DNA from: Cordilura impudica
Lineage: Eukaryota; Arthropoda; Insecta; Diptera; Scathophagidae
Assembly: GCA_963682025.1 (NCBI GenBank)
Contig: OY821518.1
Span: 145,826,731 to 145,890,730 of the forward strand
Direction: 5' to 3'
Length of the DNA: 64,000 nt
Part shown: in pieces, positions 34,659 through 45,726 of the stretch
How positions within the stretch are numbered: the first letter of the stretch is position 1
How the letters are laid out: the number at the start of each line of letters is the position of its first letter
Notes under the pieces: model-generated
The model's database searches: none
Seen by the model: only the letters and a program-made list of their open reading frames with translations
Told to the model about the DNA's origin: nothing
Program-made: the position numbers and the translations under genes

Positions 34659-37600
34659 ATGAGTATCAATATCATTCAATGGAATATTAGGGGATATACT
34701 AACAACTTTAATGAACTACAATTACTACTAAAAAAATACAACCCAAAAATAGTATCTCTTCAAGAGACACACTTTCACTCCCTTGTTGGTCTTCCTATTC
34801 CTTTAAATTACAAAATGCACTTCAAAAACTCGGCAACTCACTCTTACGGGGGAGTTGCACTCCTAATCCATAACTCTCTCCAATTTACAGTCCACACACT
34901 TCCCAACGATCTTGATACCGTTTGTGCAACTATACAAGCAAAAACTAAATTTTCAATTATAAACACATACATACCGCCTACTAAAACATTTAATCTTAAC
35001 ACATTAAAAAACATGTATGATCAATTTGATAATGATGTGCTAATAACAGGCGATTTTAACAGCTGGCACTCCCTATGGGGTTCTGCTAATAATAACCAAA
35101 GGGGTGACACTGTGGCTGATTATATTAATCAATCAAACTATATTATATTTAACGATGGTTCCCCAACCCACTATAGCTCTCACCATTCCCTAACACACAT
35201 TGACTTATCTTTTGGATCTACCCGTTTACACCTTCAATCTAATTGGAAAACTGAAGATGATCTACATGGTAGTGATCATTTTCCTATCATTATAAATCTC
35301 TTCATTCCTCCTCACGAAATTTCATCTAAACCAAGACCAAAATTCATAATTAACAAAGCTGACTGGAAAAAATTTAATGAACTTACATTAAAATTTGACA
35401 ATGCTCGCCCGATTAGTAACAATATTAATAAGGAAGCATCGAACATGCAAAAAATTATACTTCAAAGCGCTAGTTCCTCAATCCCACAAATAAATCCATC
35501 CATTAGAAAAACAGTACCATGGTGGAGTAATTACCTAAATGAGTTAAAAAAGGATAAAAACAGATATTGGCACATTCTTAAGCGAAACATTAGCACTAAC
35601 AACATAATAAACTATAAAAGATCAGCTGCCAAGTTCAGAAAGGAACTAAAGATTGCAAAATCCAAGTCAATTTCAACATATACAGCGAAAATTAACCCCG
35701 ACACACCAACAAACAAAATTTGGTCCAATATAAGAACATTCTGCGGTCTCAGTTTACCACAAACTATATATACCATTCAATCCTTAGATAACACAAATCA
35801 ATACTTAACTAACAAGCAATCTATAGCAGAAGAATTTGGAAAATACTGGTCCTCTGAATCACATGACCGAAATTTTTCAACCAATTTTAGGACAAATAAA
35901 TATTTTACAATAAACAATCACACGGGAATTAACCCAACTCATAAGGCTATTGTAATTGAGGACATTATAACTCTAACAGAACTTAACTTCGCGCTCAGCA
36001 AAATGAAGGGAAATACTCCCGGCATCGACAGGATATCTTATCCGATGATAAAAAACCTGAATATTAAAACCAAACATAGACTGCTCAACATTTACAACCA
36101 AATAATGAACAACCACATTCCCCAATTTTACAAGATAAGCACCATCTCACCGATCGCGAAACCAAACATGGATAAGACCAAACTGAAATCATATAGACCC
36201 ATTTCATTAAATTTATGCATACCTAAACTCTTAGACAAAATAGTTGCTAATCGCCTATGGTGGTTTGTTACTACAAATAAACTTCTTTGTTCCCACCAAC
36301 TAGGTTTCAAGAAGGGCAAATCAGTAACGGATGTACACTTATATATAGATCACCTTATTACCGATTCTCTATCGCATAAAAACCACTCTTCAATAATTTC
36401 ATTAGATTTTTCAAAAGCTTATGACAAGATAGGCATACACACTATAGTACAACAACTCATAGAATGGGGCTTAGGACCTAATATAATATGTTATGTTAAG
36501 AATTTTTTAACGAATAGACAAATAAGAGTAAAAATCAATAACCAATACTCCAAACTATACCCTCTATATAATGGGATTCCGCAAGGATCCCCTCTTTCCG
36601 TAATATTATTTCTAATATCGTATAACAAACTAACTGAACATCTACTATCACTTAGGGAATATAATTTTTGCGCTTATGCCGACGACTTCTATATAATCAA
36701 AAAACTTGGTAAGGAAAAAAATCAAACTATCAATATTGAACCAATGGTAAATTACATAAATAACTGGTGCAACTACTCAGGTGCCGAGCTCTCATTATCG
36801 AAATGCAAACATCTACACATTTGCAGAAAAAAATCTTGCATCCCCAACGTCTCTGCGGGCTCTATTACCATAGAAAATATCAATTCCCTTAAAATATTGG
36901 GAGTAATACTCAACAAAAGGTACAATTGGAACGACCATATCCAATACATCTTAACTGATTTAACAAGAAGATTAAACATAATCAAATGTTTATCAAACAA
37001 AAAGTTTAATTGTAATATATATTCAATAACCTCGGCAATCAAAGCACTACTTCTATCAAAAATATATTATGGTTTTTATTTATACGGATTTGCTGCTAAA
37101 TACTCAATACAAAAGATCAAATCGATAATCAACTCAGCAATCAGAATTAACTTCAGTGCTTTTAGAACCACACCTATTTACAATATGCTACACGAAGCTG
37201 GAATTGAACCACTCGAAACCACAAAAAACATTATTACCTTCAAGTTACTAAGAAATGTTTTAAACAGTTCTGGCTCTCCTATATTCAAGATAACTAATAA
37301 GTTAGCTAACAAACCAAATTTAAATAAAATGCAATCGGTCTTAAGTCGTATTAGCAACTTTGCTAGAAATATTAATCTCCCATTTAGACCTATAAATAAT
37401 AGTGTAGTATCTTCCTACCCTCCTTGGCACCTTCATCCGGATTGTTTAATCACTTCATTAAACGACTTTCCTAAATCATCCACGCCAGCTGTCGTTTATA
37501 AGAAATGTTTCCAACAAATCACGGAAACTTTTTACAACTATAGAATTATATACACGGATGGTTCCAAAGACAACAATAGTGTCACATATAGCTTAACAAC

Positions 37601-38357
37601 CATAAACTCCGTAATTAAAACTTCTATTCTTCCTACATTTTCCACAGTTTTCTCAGCAGAAATAATAGCCATATTTGAAGGAATAAAATATATAAAAAAT
37701 AACATGACAAGAACAATCATTTGCACTGATTCACTTTCTTCTATAGAATCAATAAAGAACCCCCACCACAACAATTATTACTCCACATACATCAGAAATT
37801 TTCTGATTAATAACTATCCTAAAGTCAGAATACTATGGGTCCCAGGTCATTGTCAAATTCCTGGGAACGAATTCGCTGACTCGACAGCAAAATTATCCCT
37901 AAAATCTCCACTTATTCAAACAGATAACCTAAATATTGACGATATTCTTAATCACATTAAAAACAAAATAAATTTAGAAACGGACAAATGGTCGAAAACA
38001 TCCAACTGGTATCAAGAAATTAATCAGGACAAAACCAATATTAAAAGCTACTTAAACTTTAACTATGGCAAATTCATTAGCAACAAAAATCTAATTAAAT
38101 TTATAAGATTAAGATTAGGACATACTAATCTTACCCACAAACACATTACAGATCCAAACACTTCTAACATATGCCAATTTTGTGGTACAGATCTCATCTC
38201 GATCAGACACATATTATACACCTGCACTAAATTTGTCGCAACTCGGAATCAAATCTTTAATAGAAACCCCATCGAATACCTTTCCCACCCTTCCCTTAAT
38301 AACATCAAAATATTACTCCATTTCCTGATAAGAACTAATATATATAAGGATATTTAA
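34659..38357 (+). CDS. I-like element ORF2: endonuclease, reverse transcriptase, RNase H
   Basis: 1232 codons without interruption from ATG 34659. Residues 1-215 are an apurinic-like endonuclease that nicks the target: QWNIRG, SLQETHF (Glu), TGDFNSWHSLWG (Asp/Asn), HIDLSFG, and GSDHFPI at about 205. Residues ~420-800 are the reverse transcriptase: SYRPISL, HQLGFKKG, LDFSKAYDK, GIPQGSPLS, and the catalytic AYADDF at about 672. Residues ~960-1085 are RNase H, with Asp in YTDGS (about 964), Glu in SAEIIAI, Asp in CTDSLSS and a WVPGHCQIPGNEFAD block (about 1059). The end has a CCHC-like knuckle (CQFCG...H...C, about 1171). All expected catalytic residues are visible, so the enzyme may be functional. 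It would copy the element RNA at the nicked site, with ORF1 protein. Confidence 0.96.
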   Translation: MSINIIQWNIRGYTNNFNELQLLLKKYNPKIVSLQETHFHSLVGLPIPLNYKMHFKNSATHSYGGVALLIHNSLQFTVHTLPNDLDTVCATIQAKTKFSIINTYIPPTKTFNLNTLKNMYDQFDNDVLITGDFNSWHSLWGSANNNQRGDTVADYINQSNYIIFNDGSPTHYSSHHSLTHIDLSFGSTRLHLQSNWKTEDDLHGSDHFPIIINLFIPPHEISSKPRPKFIINKADWKKFNELTLKFDNARPISNNINKEASNMQKIILQSASSSIPQINPSIRKTVPWWSNYLNELKKDKNRYWHILKRNISTNNIINYKRSAAKFRKELKIAKSKSISTYTAKINPDTPTNKIWSNIRTFCGLSLPQTIYTIQSLDNTNQYLTNKQSIAEEFGKYWSSESHDRNFSTNFRTNKYFTINNHTGINPTHKAIVIEDIITLTELNFALSKMKGNTPGIDRISYPMIKNLNIKTKHRLLNIYNQIMNNHIPQFYKISTISPIAKPNMDKTKLKSYRPISLNLCIPKLLDKIVANRLWWFVTTNKLLCSHQLGFKKGKSVTDVHLYIDHLITDSLSHKNHSSIISLDFSKAYDKIGIHTIVQQLIEWGLGPNIICYVKNFLTNRQIRVKINNQYSKLYPLYNGIPQGSPLSVILFLISYNKLTEHLLSLREYNFCAYADDFYIIKKLGKEKNQTINIEPMVNYINNWCNYSGAELSLSKCKHLHICRKKSCIPNVSAGSITIENINSLKILGVILNKRYNWNDHIQYILTDLTRRLNIIKCLSNKKFNCNIYSITSAIKALLLSKIYYGFYLYGFAAKYSIQKIKSIINSAIRINFSAFRTTPIYNMLHEAGIEPLETTKNIITFKLLRNVLNSSGSPIFKITNKLANKPNLNKMQSVLSRISNFARNINLPFRPINNSVVSSYPPWHLHPDCLITSLNDFPKSSTPAVVYKKCFQQITETFYNYRIIYTDGSKDNNSVTYSLTTINSVIKTSILPTFSTVFSAEIIAIFEGIKYIKNNMTRTIICTDSLSSIESIKNPHHNNYYSTYIRNFLINNYPKVRILWVPGHCQIPGNEFADSTAKLSLKSPLIQTDNLNIDDILNHIKNKINLETDKWSKTSNWYQEINQDKTNIKSYLNFNYGKFISNKNLIKFIRLRLGHTNLTHKHITDPNTSNICQFCGTDLISIRHILYTCTKFVATRNQIFNRNPIEYLSHPSLNNIKILLHFLIRTNIYKDI

Positions 38358-38570
38358 TAACCATGTACTCATATATGTATAGCGATTATCTTCAAAATCA
38401 AATGTAAATATTTATATTCATATTCTATATTTATGCACTAACTGAAGACCACTATTGCCATTGCCATATTTTATATATTAATCGTTAGCTGAAGGCCATA
38501 GCTGCCATTGCTATATTTAAGTTATCTTAGGTATTTATAGTTAAGATAACTAATAAATAAATAAATAAAA
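38358..38570 (+). other. I-like element 3' UTR and TAAA tail
   Basis: Contains an imperfect ~66-bp duplication around 'ctgaagaccactattgccattgccatattt' (38440 and 38490), then ends in AACTAATAAATAAATAAATA plus AAA. I-clade elements end in short tandem repeats of this kind. Confidence 0.8.
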
Positions 38571-38582
38571 TACTTTAAGGTT
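38571..38582 (+). repeat. Target-site duplication, right copy
   Basis: TACTTTAAGGTT, identical to 33009-33020. Confidence 0.95.
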
Positions 38583-39400
38583 TTATTAGATACACGTTCC
38601 AGATTAACTGTGTGAATTTTTAAGTAAATCCCTCTACCAGAGTTTTTTTGACAAGGATTTTATTTTTGCTTATTTCGAGAAAACTTGGATTTTTGTGAAA
38701 TATTCTGTAAATGCACTCTTTCTAAATACTTTGTATCAAAAATTCACTTTTCTACTTTTAAATGTTATATTTTATTTCAATAGCCTAGGGTTTCGGAAAA
38801 AATAATATGACTCCATTAACCCTTTTGGAATTGGGGTCACATATGACCCCAAACTAATAAAAGACAATTTATGCAAAAAATCCAAATATTTTGTAAGTGC
38901 TGTCCAATTTTTAGATGCGAAGCTTAAAATAAAATAACCAAATGTGTAGAAGTTTCGTCCCAAAAATTTGGGATAAATCCGAACACTTAACCCATTAGCA
39001 ATAAAACCGAGGTGTTTAGATTATGTGTGTGTTGTGTGTGTGTGTGATGTTGTGTGTTTATCAGGGACATGACTTACTACCTCTACGTCTGATAGCTTCT
39101 TTTGATGTGATGGTACCAAAATCTTCAATTCCGATAGAGTAAACTTTGTCCTGTAAACTGACTCCGAATAACTTTTTTTGTGGAGATAACTTAATGCAGA
39201 AGATAACGGCTGAGTGGTGGTGTACCTATGTGAAATAATAACACGCATACCATCACCTCCATATTGAAATCGCTAAATGTGTCTTACAATGTTGTAGTAA
39301 TTTCAAGCGACGTTAATGCAAATATCTTCTTGAAATCACCTCTGTTAGAAAATTTTTTGTATCTTGATCTCTGACATGCTAACCACGCTAATCGTAATCA
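38583..39400. other. Sequence between retroelements, nothing coding recognised
   Basis: Contains a strong hairpin, TTGGGGTCA-CATA-TGACCCCAA, at 38832-38853 just after ATTAACCCTTTTGG. A GT-rich microsatellite (39024-39056) follows. No gene motif. Confidence 0.45.
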
Positions 39401-39404
39401 TATC

Positions 39405-40830
39405 TCTTCCAGCAACAATAATTTGTTGGACACATTCTTTGTAAGCAATATTTCTAATGTGTTACTTTGTAATCAAATTTCTGCTTCATGTTTATCCAAA
39501 CATGACTTACTTTTTCTTGCTGCCGATATCATATACATTATTTGTACTCACACAGAGACTTCGAAAACTTTAATTATGAAATTCTGGATAAATGGGTATA
39601 TTAATTGACAAAAACTTTATTTATCCGTTAATGATCATCATCATTTTCTTGAAACGAACATGAATAGTATATATGATGCTATAGTTCCTTTAATAACTCG
39701 ATTCAAAGCAAAGCCGTGGTTTACAGCTGAAAAAAAATGTTAATTTCTCTCAGAGATTGCTGTTCGAGGTGGAAGTATTTTAAAACTATTTTGCCCAAAA
39801 TCGAATACCACTCTGCAAGGAAAAAAGTTAATGACAGCATTAGAAACGCTAAATCGGACTACTATTCAAAGGGACATAGGGAAAGGTATAAAAAGCGTTA
39901 ATGTCAGTAGTGATGTCAATGAGTTACAATTTTAACAATGATAGTGACAATAATGACAACTGTTTTGAATTTGCATGTGTAACTCATGGTATTATTGGCG
40001 CTACGTCAAATGCTATCGGACATAATAATATTCATTCATTATTTGTGGGAATATTGCTGCCCTTGTTCTTGCCTTATATAACTCTAAGATACCACAAGCA
40101 CTTTCCCTTACAAATGGATATATGCCAAAATAATTCCTGTTCCTAAATACATTAGCAATCCTGTGTTACTTTTCAAAAGTACTTGAAAAGCTCTTGCACA
40201 AACAAATGACTACATATATAAACGAGATTGGTTTGTTGCGGAATATACGATCATGTTCTCGATCTAATCATAATTGTATTACTGCTTTGATTGATGTAAC
40301 TGCAAACATAAACCAGGAACTGGATGATAACTTTTTGGTCCTACTCAATGATTCAAAGGCTTTCGACACAGTCCACTTAAAGCTAAAGCTATGTACAAAG
40401 TTGGAACGTCTTTTTATTTTCTTTTAATCATCCTGAAACCTCCTTCGATCCTACCTATTTGATCGTACCTAATCTCTATACGTGAAAAATAATGTTATAA
40501 GTGGAAGGCTCCAGAGATTCATCTTTAGGCCTCTCTTTTTTTCTCTCTATGCTAATGATCTGCCTTCGATACTACTCCATTGCAAAATTAATATGTGCTC
40601 TCATGACGTGCAGTTATATTTAAGCAGTCCGGCTGTATAAATTTATCATAATATAAGAAAACTCGAATATGAATCTCGTCGGGCTGCGTCCAGCCAGCTC
40701 TTTTTAAATCCATTGAAATCTAAATCTTCGATTATAAGTAAATTATCTAAACAGCCAACCCTGGTTCCGGATATTGCAATTAACGATCAAAAGATTCCTA
40801 TTATTTCATTTGCTCTCTAACGTTGTCGAA
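39405..40830 (+). pseudogene. CR1/jockey-like non-LTR retrotransposon remnant (endonuclease end to RT)
   Basis: Plus-strand frames give, in order, an endonuclease C-terminal block (NNLLDTFFVSN...LSKHDLLFL, 39410-39520), a linker with KPWFTAE (39710), an RT start (FSKVLEKLLHKQMTTYINE, 40175-40235), 'HNCITALIDVTANINQELDDN' (split at 40270-40330), 'LNDSKAFDTV' (40347-40372) and 'SLYANDLPSILLHCKI' (40545-40590). The catalytic YADD box reads CSHD. Several frames and stops, and a large gap between linker and RT, show an old dead copy. A non-LTR 3' end at 55870-57012 may belong to the same family. Confidence 0.72.
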
Positions 40831-41700
40831 CAATATAAATACTCGTAATGTAATTGCGCAGACTTATGATAAACTGAGATCTCTTTAGTCAATACAATAA
40901 AGGTAACTTACTCATGAAAATGCTTAAAGTTAACATTTGTGCAATTAGGCAAAATTGCGAAACTTGATTCATGAAGCCCCTTTTTAAACTATTGTGCAAT
41001 TTTTAATAGCTTTTTTAAAAGTTAAAACAAAAAATAAATTTAAAAAAAAACATCATATATATTTTATCTAACAATAAAAATGCCAAAAGAATGCGAAAAA
41101 ACTAAAATGCTTAAGGTATTTGAAGACATTGGTGTTTGTGATTAAGTAAATTTAGAATTTTTTGGACAAAACGACGGTAAACATAATTTATTTCTATTTT
41201 TTTTTCTATTATTATTATTTTAACGCTTTATTGAAATTTTACAGATAAACAAGTGTCTAAAATTTATTATTTAGCCATACATTAACTTAGATTTTAAATT
41301 AATAAACAATAAGTATCGATAAATGAATGAATAAATAAGTATCGATAACTTTCATGTTAATTTACTACCTTTTGAGCACTTGCATTTAATACCCTTTGTT
41401 ACCACATAAGTTTTCGAATAAAAAAAAAACGAATGCAAACCGAAGCTAAATAGTTACTGTTGAAGAAGTAAGGTCACTTGGAATTTGGCGTAGCAACGGT
41501 GAGCATCAATAAAGAAAGCAATTTTCAATTGAACTCAAAACTAATAATTTTTATTTCTCAAAATTTATTCCCAAAACCCTAACCATACTTTTTTCATGAG
41601 ATTTATATAATTGGCTAACCCATACCTAATTACAAATAAATCAATGAAATAAAACCCCAAAGAAAAACCCAACCTTTATTCCCCTATAGATTTCAAGGAG
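40831..41700. other. AT-rich sequence, nothing recognised
   Basis: AT-rich with a doubled 'aataagtatcgata' motif at 41306-41350. No coding signal. Confidence 0.45.
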
Positions 41701-41829
41701 CAAATTCCATCTCCGATTAAAAAAAGGAACCCTAAACCTATCAACAATAAAGTTCAAAAAATTGGCTCACTCAAACCAATTGTTTTCAACAAGAAAGAAG
41801 ATGAAATTTTGGAACATTTCACTTATGTT

Positions 41830-42820
41830 CTTGCAGCTGGAGAATATTTTTGATACGCAATGCCATTTTACATCATTCTGTATCACGTAATTTTTTTTCC
41901 AATATTTTGCTATATTTGGATGAGAAGAGCTTCAAGCAATTTGTGCTGCTCATTTGGCACAGTTTTCAAATAATTCTAAAGTGAATTTAAATGATGAAGT
42001 TTTCCACGGTCCGCGTTTGTGCCAACAGTTCCCTGTAGGATTACAATTAATAATTGTTTTATATCGGCCGAGTTCATATGGAGAAGGCGCATCGCTGTGC
42101 AAAATTTCTAGTTTATGTGAAATTGGTGATGGTGGTACTATTCAATTAACAAGTTAAAAGTTATGTATTTGTTTAATTAACTAATTGGAAAATATTTAAT
42201 TTCGGAAAATTTAGAGCGCACAAAGTACTTTTAACGAATTTCCCCATTGTATTGGGTACGTATATGACACTGAAATAACGTTGGTAGAAAAGCCGCTAGA
42301 TTACCATGAATCCAGGAAGCATACTCGTATATATTCGATAAAAGTGCAAAGTATTTGCGACCTTAGTCTTTGTGTTCGCCATTTGGTTCTGGGATACCCA
42401 AGGTACACGCTCCAATGCAAGAATTTACAACAATTGTGTCTTGTCTTTAAATATGAATAAGTTATCAACTGAAGCATAATGGGTAGCTGGGGACAGTGCG
42501 TATAACTTAAACGGTACTCTTATAACTCCTTTCAGAACAAATTCGTCGAAATTCAATCTAAAAGAGCACACTAATTTCAGCAAAAAAGATTAAAAATTCA
42601 TACAAAAAATAAATCATCCTTAAAAAGAGCATGCCAAAGGGTTTTCGTTTGCGCCATATTACACACCATTTAATTGCATCAAAAAGTGCATTCAAAAAGA
42701 GGATTTCATATTACCAAGTGAAAAATATGACTTTTAATAACCAAATGATAATGATGAACCACAAAATTACTTAAAAGTAGGAGAAATAAAAAGACGAAAG
42801 CTTTTAAAATTAATTAATGA
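41830..42820 (+). pseudogene. PIF/Harbinger transposase remnant
   Basis: Plus-strand pieces in different frames fit a Harbinger nuclease. One is 'LDEKSFKQF' (41918-41945). The next is YRPSSYGEGASLCKISSLCE plus IGDGGTIQLT (42061-42150), like the family's 'SxGEGAS...LFGIGDGTI' helix-turn-helix block. Last is GDSAYNLNGTLITPFRTN (42493-42545), matching the conserved 'GDxAYPLxxxLLTPY' motif that holds the second catalytic Asp. The first and third acidic residues could not be placed confidently. Multiple frameshifts and stops make it a dead copy. Its terminal repeats were not located. Confidence 0.7.
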
Positions 42821-42861
42821 ACAAAACACATAAATTTAATTTTTGTATTAAAAAATATGTA

Positions 42862-42981
42862 CAAAAACAAAAAATCAGTAGCAGATATATATTTAATTTC
42901 TATTTCATAAATAAAGTAATAGAAAAACAAAAAATCAGTAGCAGATATATATTTAATTTCTATTTCATATTTATTAATTCT
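42862..42981. repeat. 60-bp tandem duplication
   Basis: A segment beginning AAAAACAAAAAATCAGTAGC at about 42862 is repeated at about 42922, with at least 47 bp identical, so the duplication is recent. Open frames through it on both strands are products of the repeat. Confidence 0.9.
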
Positions 42982-43350
42982 GTCTTCACTCTCCACTTGA
43001 TGTTCAATAAATTTTAAATTTTTTAAATTTTGAAGAAGCAAAGAAAAACTTAAAATTTGTTCATAGTTTCTTTTAATGATGTTACATTAAGTGAGGATTG
43101 AGAATTAGGTAACGGTTCTGGAGAACCAATTTTGGTACTTTATATCATCTACACTGTTGAAATCTAAAATATTGGTGTCCTCAATAACATTGACAATATC
43201 TACTGATTAAACTGAAGTTTCTAGTTAAACGAAGAATTAATACCACTTCTTTGTCCGAATATTTGACCTGAATGATTCCAATTGAGGCAAATCTTGGCAA
43301 TGTGCAATGTGCTCCTCTACACTTGTTTCATGACCGCTGGTTAAACGACG

Positions 43351-43388
43351 CACAGTGGCGCCATTTGAGTTTTTTCGTTGCAAAAATC
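43351..43388 (+). repeat. Transib left terminus, RSS-like
   Basis: CACAGTG (43351-43357), a 22-bp spacer, then GCAAAAATC (43380-43388). The heptamer equals the canonical V(D)J recombination signal. The nonamer matches ACAAAAACC at seven of nine positions. Confidence 0.92.
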
Positions 43389-43628
43389 ATATCTTTTGAA
43401 CCGAATAACATAATTGGACAGTTTAAACAGCATATGATAGATAACTGTTCAGCCTATGAAATGAGCATTTGGGGGTTATCAAAGTTAAAATTTGTAGAAA
43501 AATCAATTTTATGGTAACTAAAAAAAATTATTTTTAAATTTTTAGATTGTTTTTATTTTTTTTCTTTAGGGTTTTATGTTTTAAATTATTACCCAACAAA
43601 TTCAAAAAAAATTACTTCTTTTTTAAAT

Positions 43629-45726
43629 TTATGTTTTTAAATTTTTTGTAAAATATTCATCACAATTCGTAAGAGAAGGTATATCTAAAAGTCTAATCAT
43701 TTCTAAACTATAATTATTTTCTAACTCTATTCGTGACTTCACATGCCGCAGGGAAGAAATAAGTGGATCGGAAGATGCTGCCAACATATTGAAGAGGTCC
43801 TCATTTTCCCTTACCCTTGATGCTTTGAATGTGTTCTGCAATCTATATTTTTTATAAAATTTGTTATGAGACTCCTGTGCTTCTTCAGAAAGCTCTCCAA
43901 TTGGCAAAGACTGGTACTCAATTATATCTTTGCCATGCGCCAATATTTTATGGACGGTCGGGGTCAACTTCTTCTGTGGATACATTTCTGCTAAAAGAGA
44001 TGCAGTTTTCGATGCATATTCTCCATATTTTGTAGAATTGACATTTTCTTTGCAGTTTCAAACATTCAAGATCGTTCCCAATCTTTTCACGATTTGATTG
44101 TCAATTCCAGTGATTCTAGTTACTGCCTCATTATTTTCAAAAAATCTCCTAGAAGTGTTTCCATCGTTTGAGTTACCGTATCCGTGCTTGGGAAAGTCTA
44201 CTTTTAGTCCAACTTGTTTAAAAAAAGCATCCTGCATTTGCTTCTTTCTGATCTTTTCCTTATCCTTCATTGATGTATTTTCATCGAAGTTTTCCTCCTC
44301 TTGTGGTAGGGTATACGCCAGTTTTAGCAAGAACTCCATACACCTTATCCTTGCGTGCAATGTAGACATTCCATATTCGTAATTCTCCTCGTTTGTAGAA
44401 TCGTTTAAATTACCAAAGTTCTTCTGACTCTTTTTGCAAATCGGGCATGACAATGTTGAGGTTGTTCCTGTCAGTTCGTTTACGACTTTTCCATCAACAA
44501 TGGTCAGGTGGAACTCGTAATTGCATTCAATATATTTTCCTTCTCCAATTTGCAGCTTTGTAGGCTTAATCTTGCTTATTTGTTCTTCAATGTCCTTCAC
44601 CGGGGTCCTTATGATTCACTTGCAAACTGAAACATTATTGGTCGGCAATAATGCACTGATGACGGACGTGGATTTTTACAGTGTAGGGAAACATCAGATT
44701 TTAGCCACAAAGGAATAACAGATGCCATAAACATATTTCCGTCCGATATTGTAGCGTCATCGGAAGATATCCTTTGCTTATAAACGCTTTGTCCGGATGA
44801 TCCATCGCAGCCCCATTTGCTGATCAATGTCAGTTTCTCAGGAAGAGTTTTCACCTCATTTTCAGGAAGACTCTCCAACAACCGTTTTGCTGTATGGCCC
44901 ATGAGATCCTGCAGATTGGCTTTCACAGAGACTTCCGTAAACTCCGTATGCAGTGGTCGTGAATTTATTTTGGCTTGTGTAATATGCTTGTATCCTGGTA
45001 AAATGTCAGCCCCGTGTCGCATCGAGGATGCCCGTAGTATCTCATATTTTTCTTTGGAAAGTTGTAAGTCCATAAACAAGGCCAAGGCTTCTTCGGAACC
45101 ATACTTTTTAATGTGTGCGTTTGTGGGCGTGGGAATGCTTTCCTTAATCCTTTTTAGTCGCAGTGGGCTTGCATCAGCAACAGATTTTGTAATCTGCGAC
45201 CTAACTCTTTCACTATCCTTTGTATATTTAAGAGACAGCGCGTCCGATAAATGCTTCGTGGTCAAGTCATTGGTGGCATCGGCAAGTTTCCTCTTTCTTG
45301 TGAAAACTGAACACTCCTCAATACTTTTTTTGACCTTCCTTTTGCTCCTCTGGTTGATGTGGTGGGTTAATCTACTACCAATATATCCAGGATGGTGTCT
45401 TCATTAAGCCAGTCATCGTATTTGGAGTTGAAGTTCTGAATGGTTTGATTAGATTTCACCCATTTTGCCTTAATATATGCATATATCAGATAAAAATTAT
45501 TTTTTATAATTTCGCTTCTCTCAATATTTCCGTATAAGCTATCAAGTTCTTCTAAAGCAGCTTCCGTGAAAAACTTTGGTGTGGTTGACCTTCTAAACAG
45601 TTCAAATAATTTTAAATTGTTCAACGCCATGTTTTCAGTACTTAAATTGTTTAACGCCATGGTTTCAGTACTTGTTGCGCCAACTTTCAGTCGTAGACTA
45701 ATCCAGGCATTATGCTTATTTTGCAA
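43629..45726 (-). pseudogene. Transib transposase, three lesions, DDE triad retained
   Basis: Cut-and-paste transposase, the invertebrate relative of RAG1. Open pieces run 45726-45367, about 45364-44609, and 44600-43629 (the last interrupted by one in-frame TGA at 44058-44060). Breaks are a frame change near 45360 and a single-base shift near 44610. Motifs in order: KWGCDGSSGQ (first catalytic Asp, codon at 44804), KNPRPSSVHYCRPI, VDGKVVNELT (second Asp, about 44493), CPICKK, STLHARIR, NSNDGNTSRRFF, ITGIDNQIV, TPTVHKILAHG, and IGELSEEAQESHNK (catalytic Glu, about 43883). All three metal-binding residues are present. Only three small lesions spoil the frame, so decay is recent. Plus-strand open frames opposite it, such as 44817-45407, are antisense shadows. 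Confidence 0.93.
45619..45678 (-). repeat. 30-bp tandem duplication in the transposase N-terminus
   Basis: The unit containing 'aacgccatgttttcagtactt' is repeated directly (45626 and 45656) with two differences, doubling about ten residues (TxxMALNNLS) without changing the frame. Confidence 0.88.

Larger units (their letters stand above)
33021..38570 (+). mobile_element. Full-length I-clade non-LTR retrotransposon
   Basis: A 5.55-kb unit bounded by a perfect 12-bp target duplication. It has a ~180-bp 5' UTR, ORF1 with three zinc knuckles, a 222-bp gap, ORF2 with endonuclease, reverse transcriptase and RNase H, a ~210-bp 3' UTR and a tail of TAAA repeats (38551-38570) instead of poly-A. RNase H in ORF2 plus a tail of short repeats point to the I clade (Drosophila I factor relatives). 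The exact duplication and 5' completeness mean a young insertion. Confidence 0.95.

Noticed and set aside
44817..45407. 196-codon plus-strand open frame
   Set aside because: It is antisense to the Transib transposase, whose motifs are unmistakable on the minus strand.
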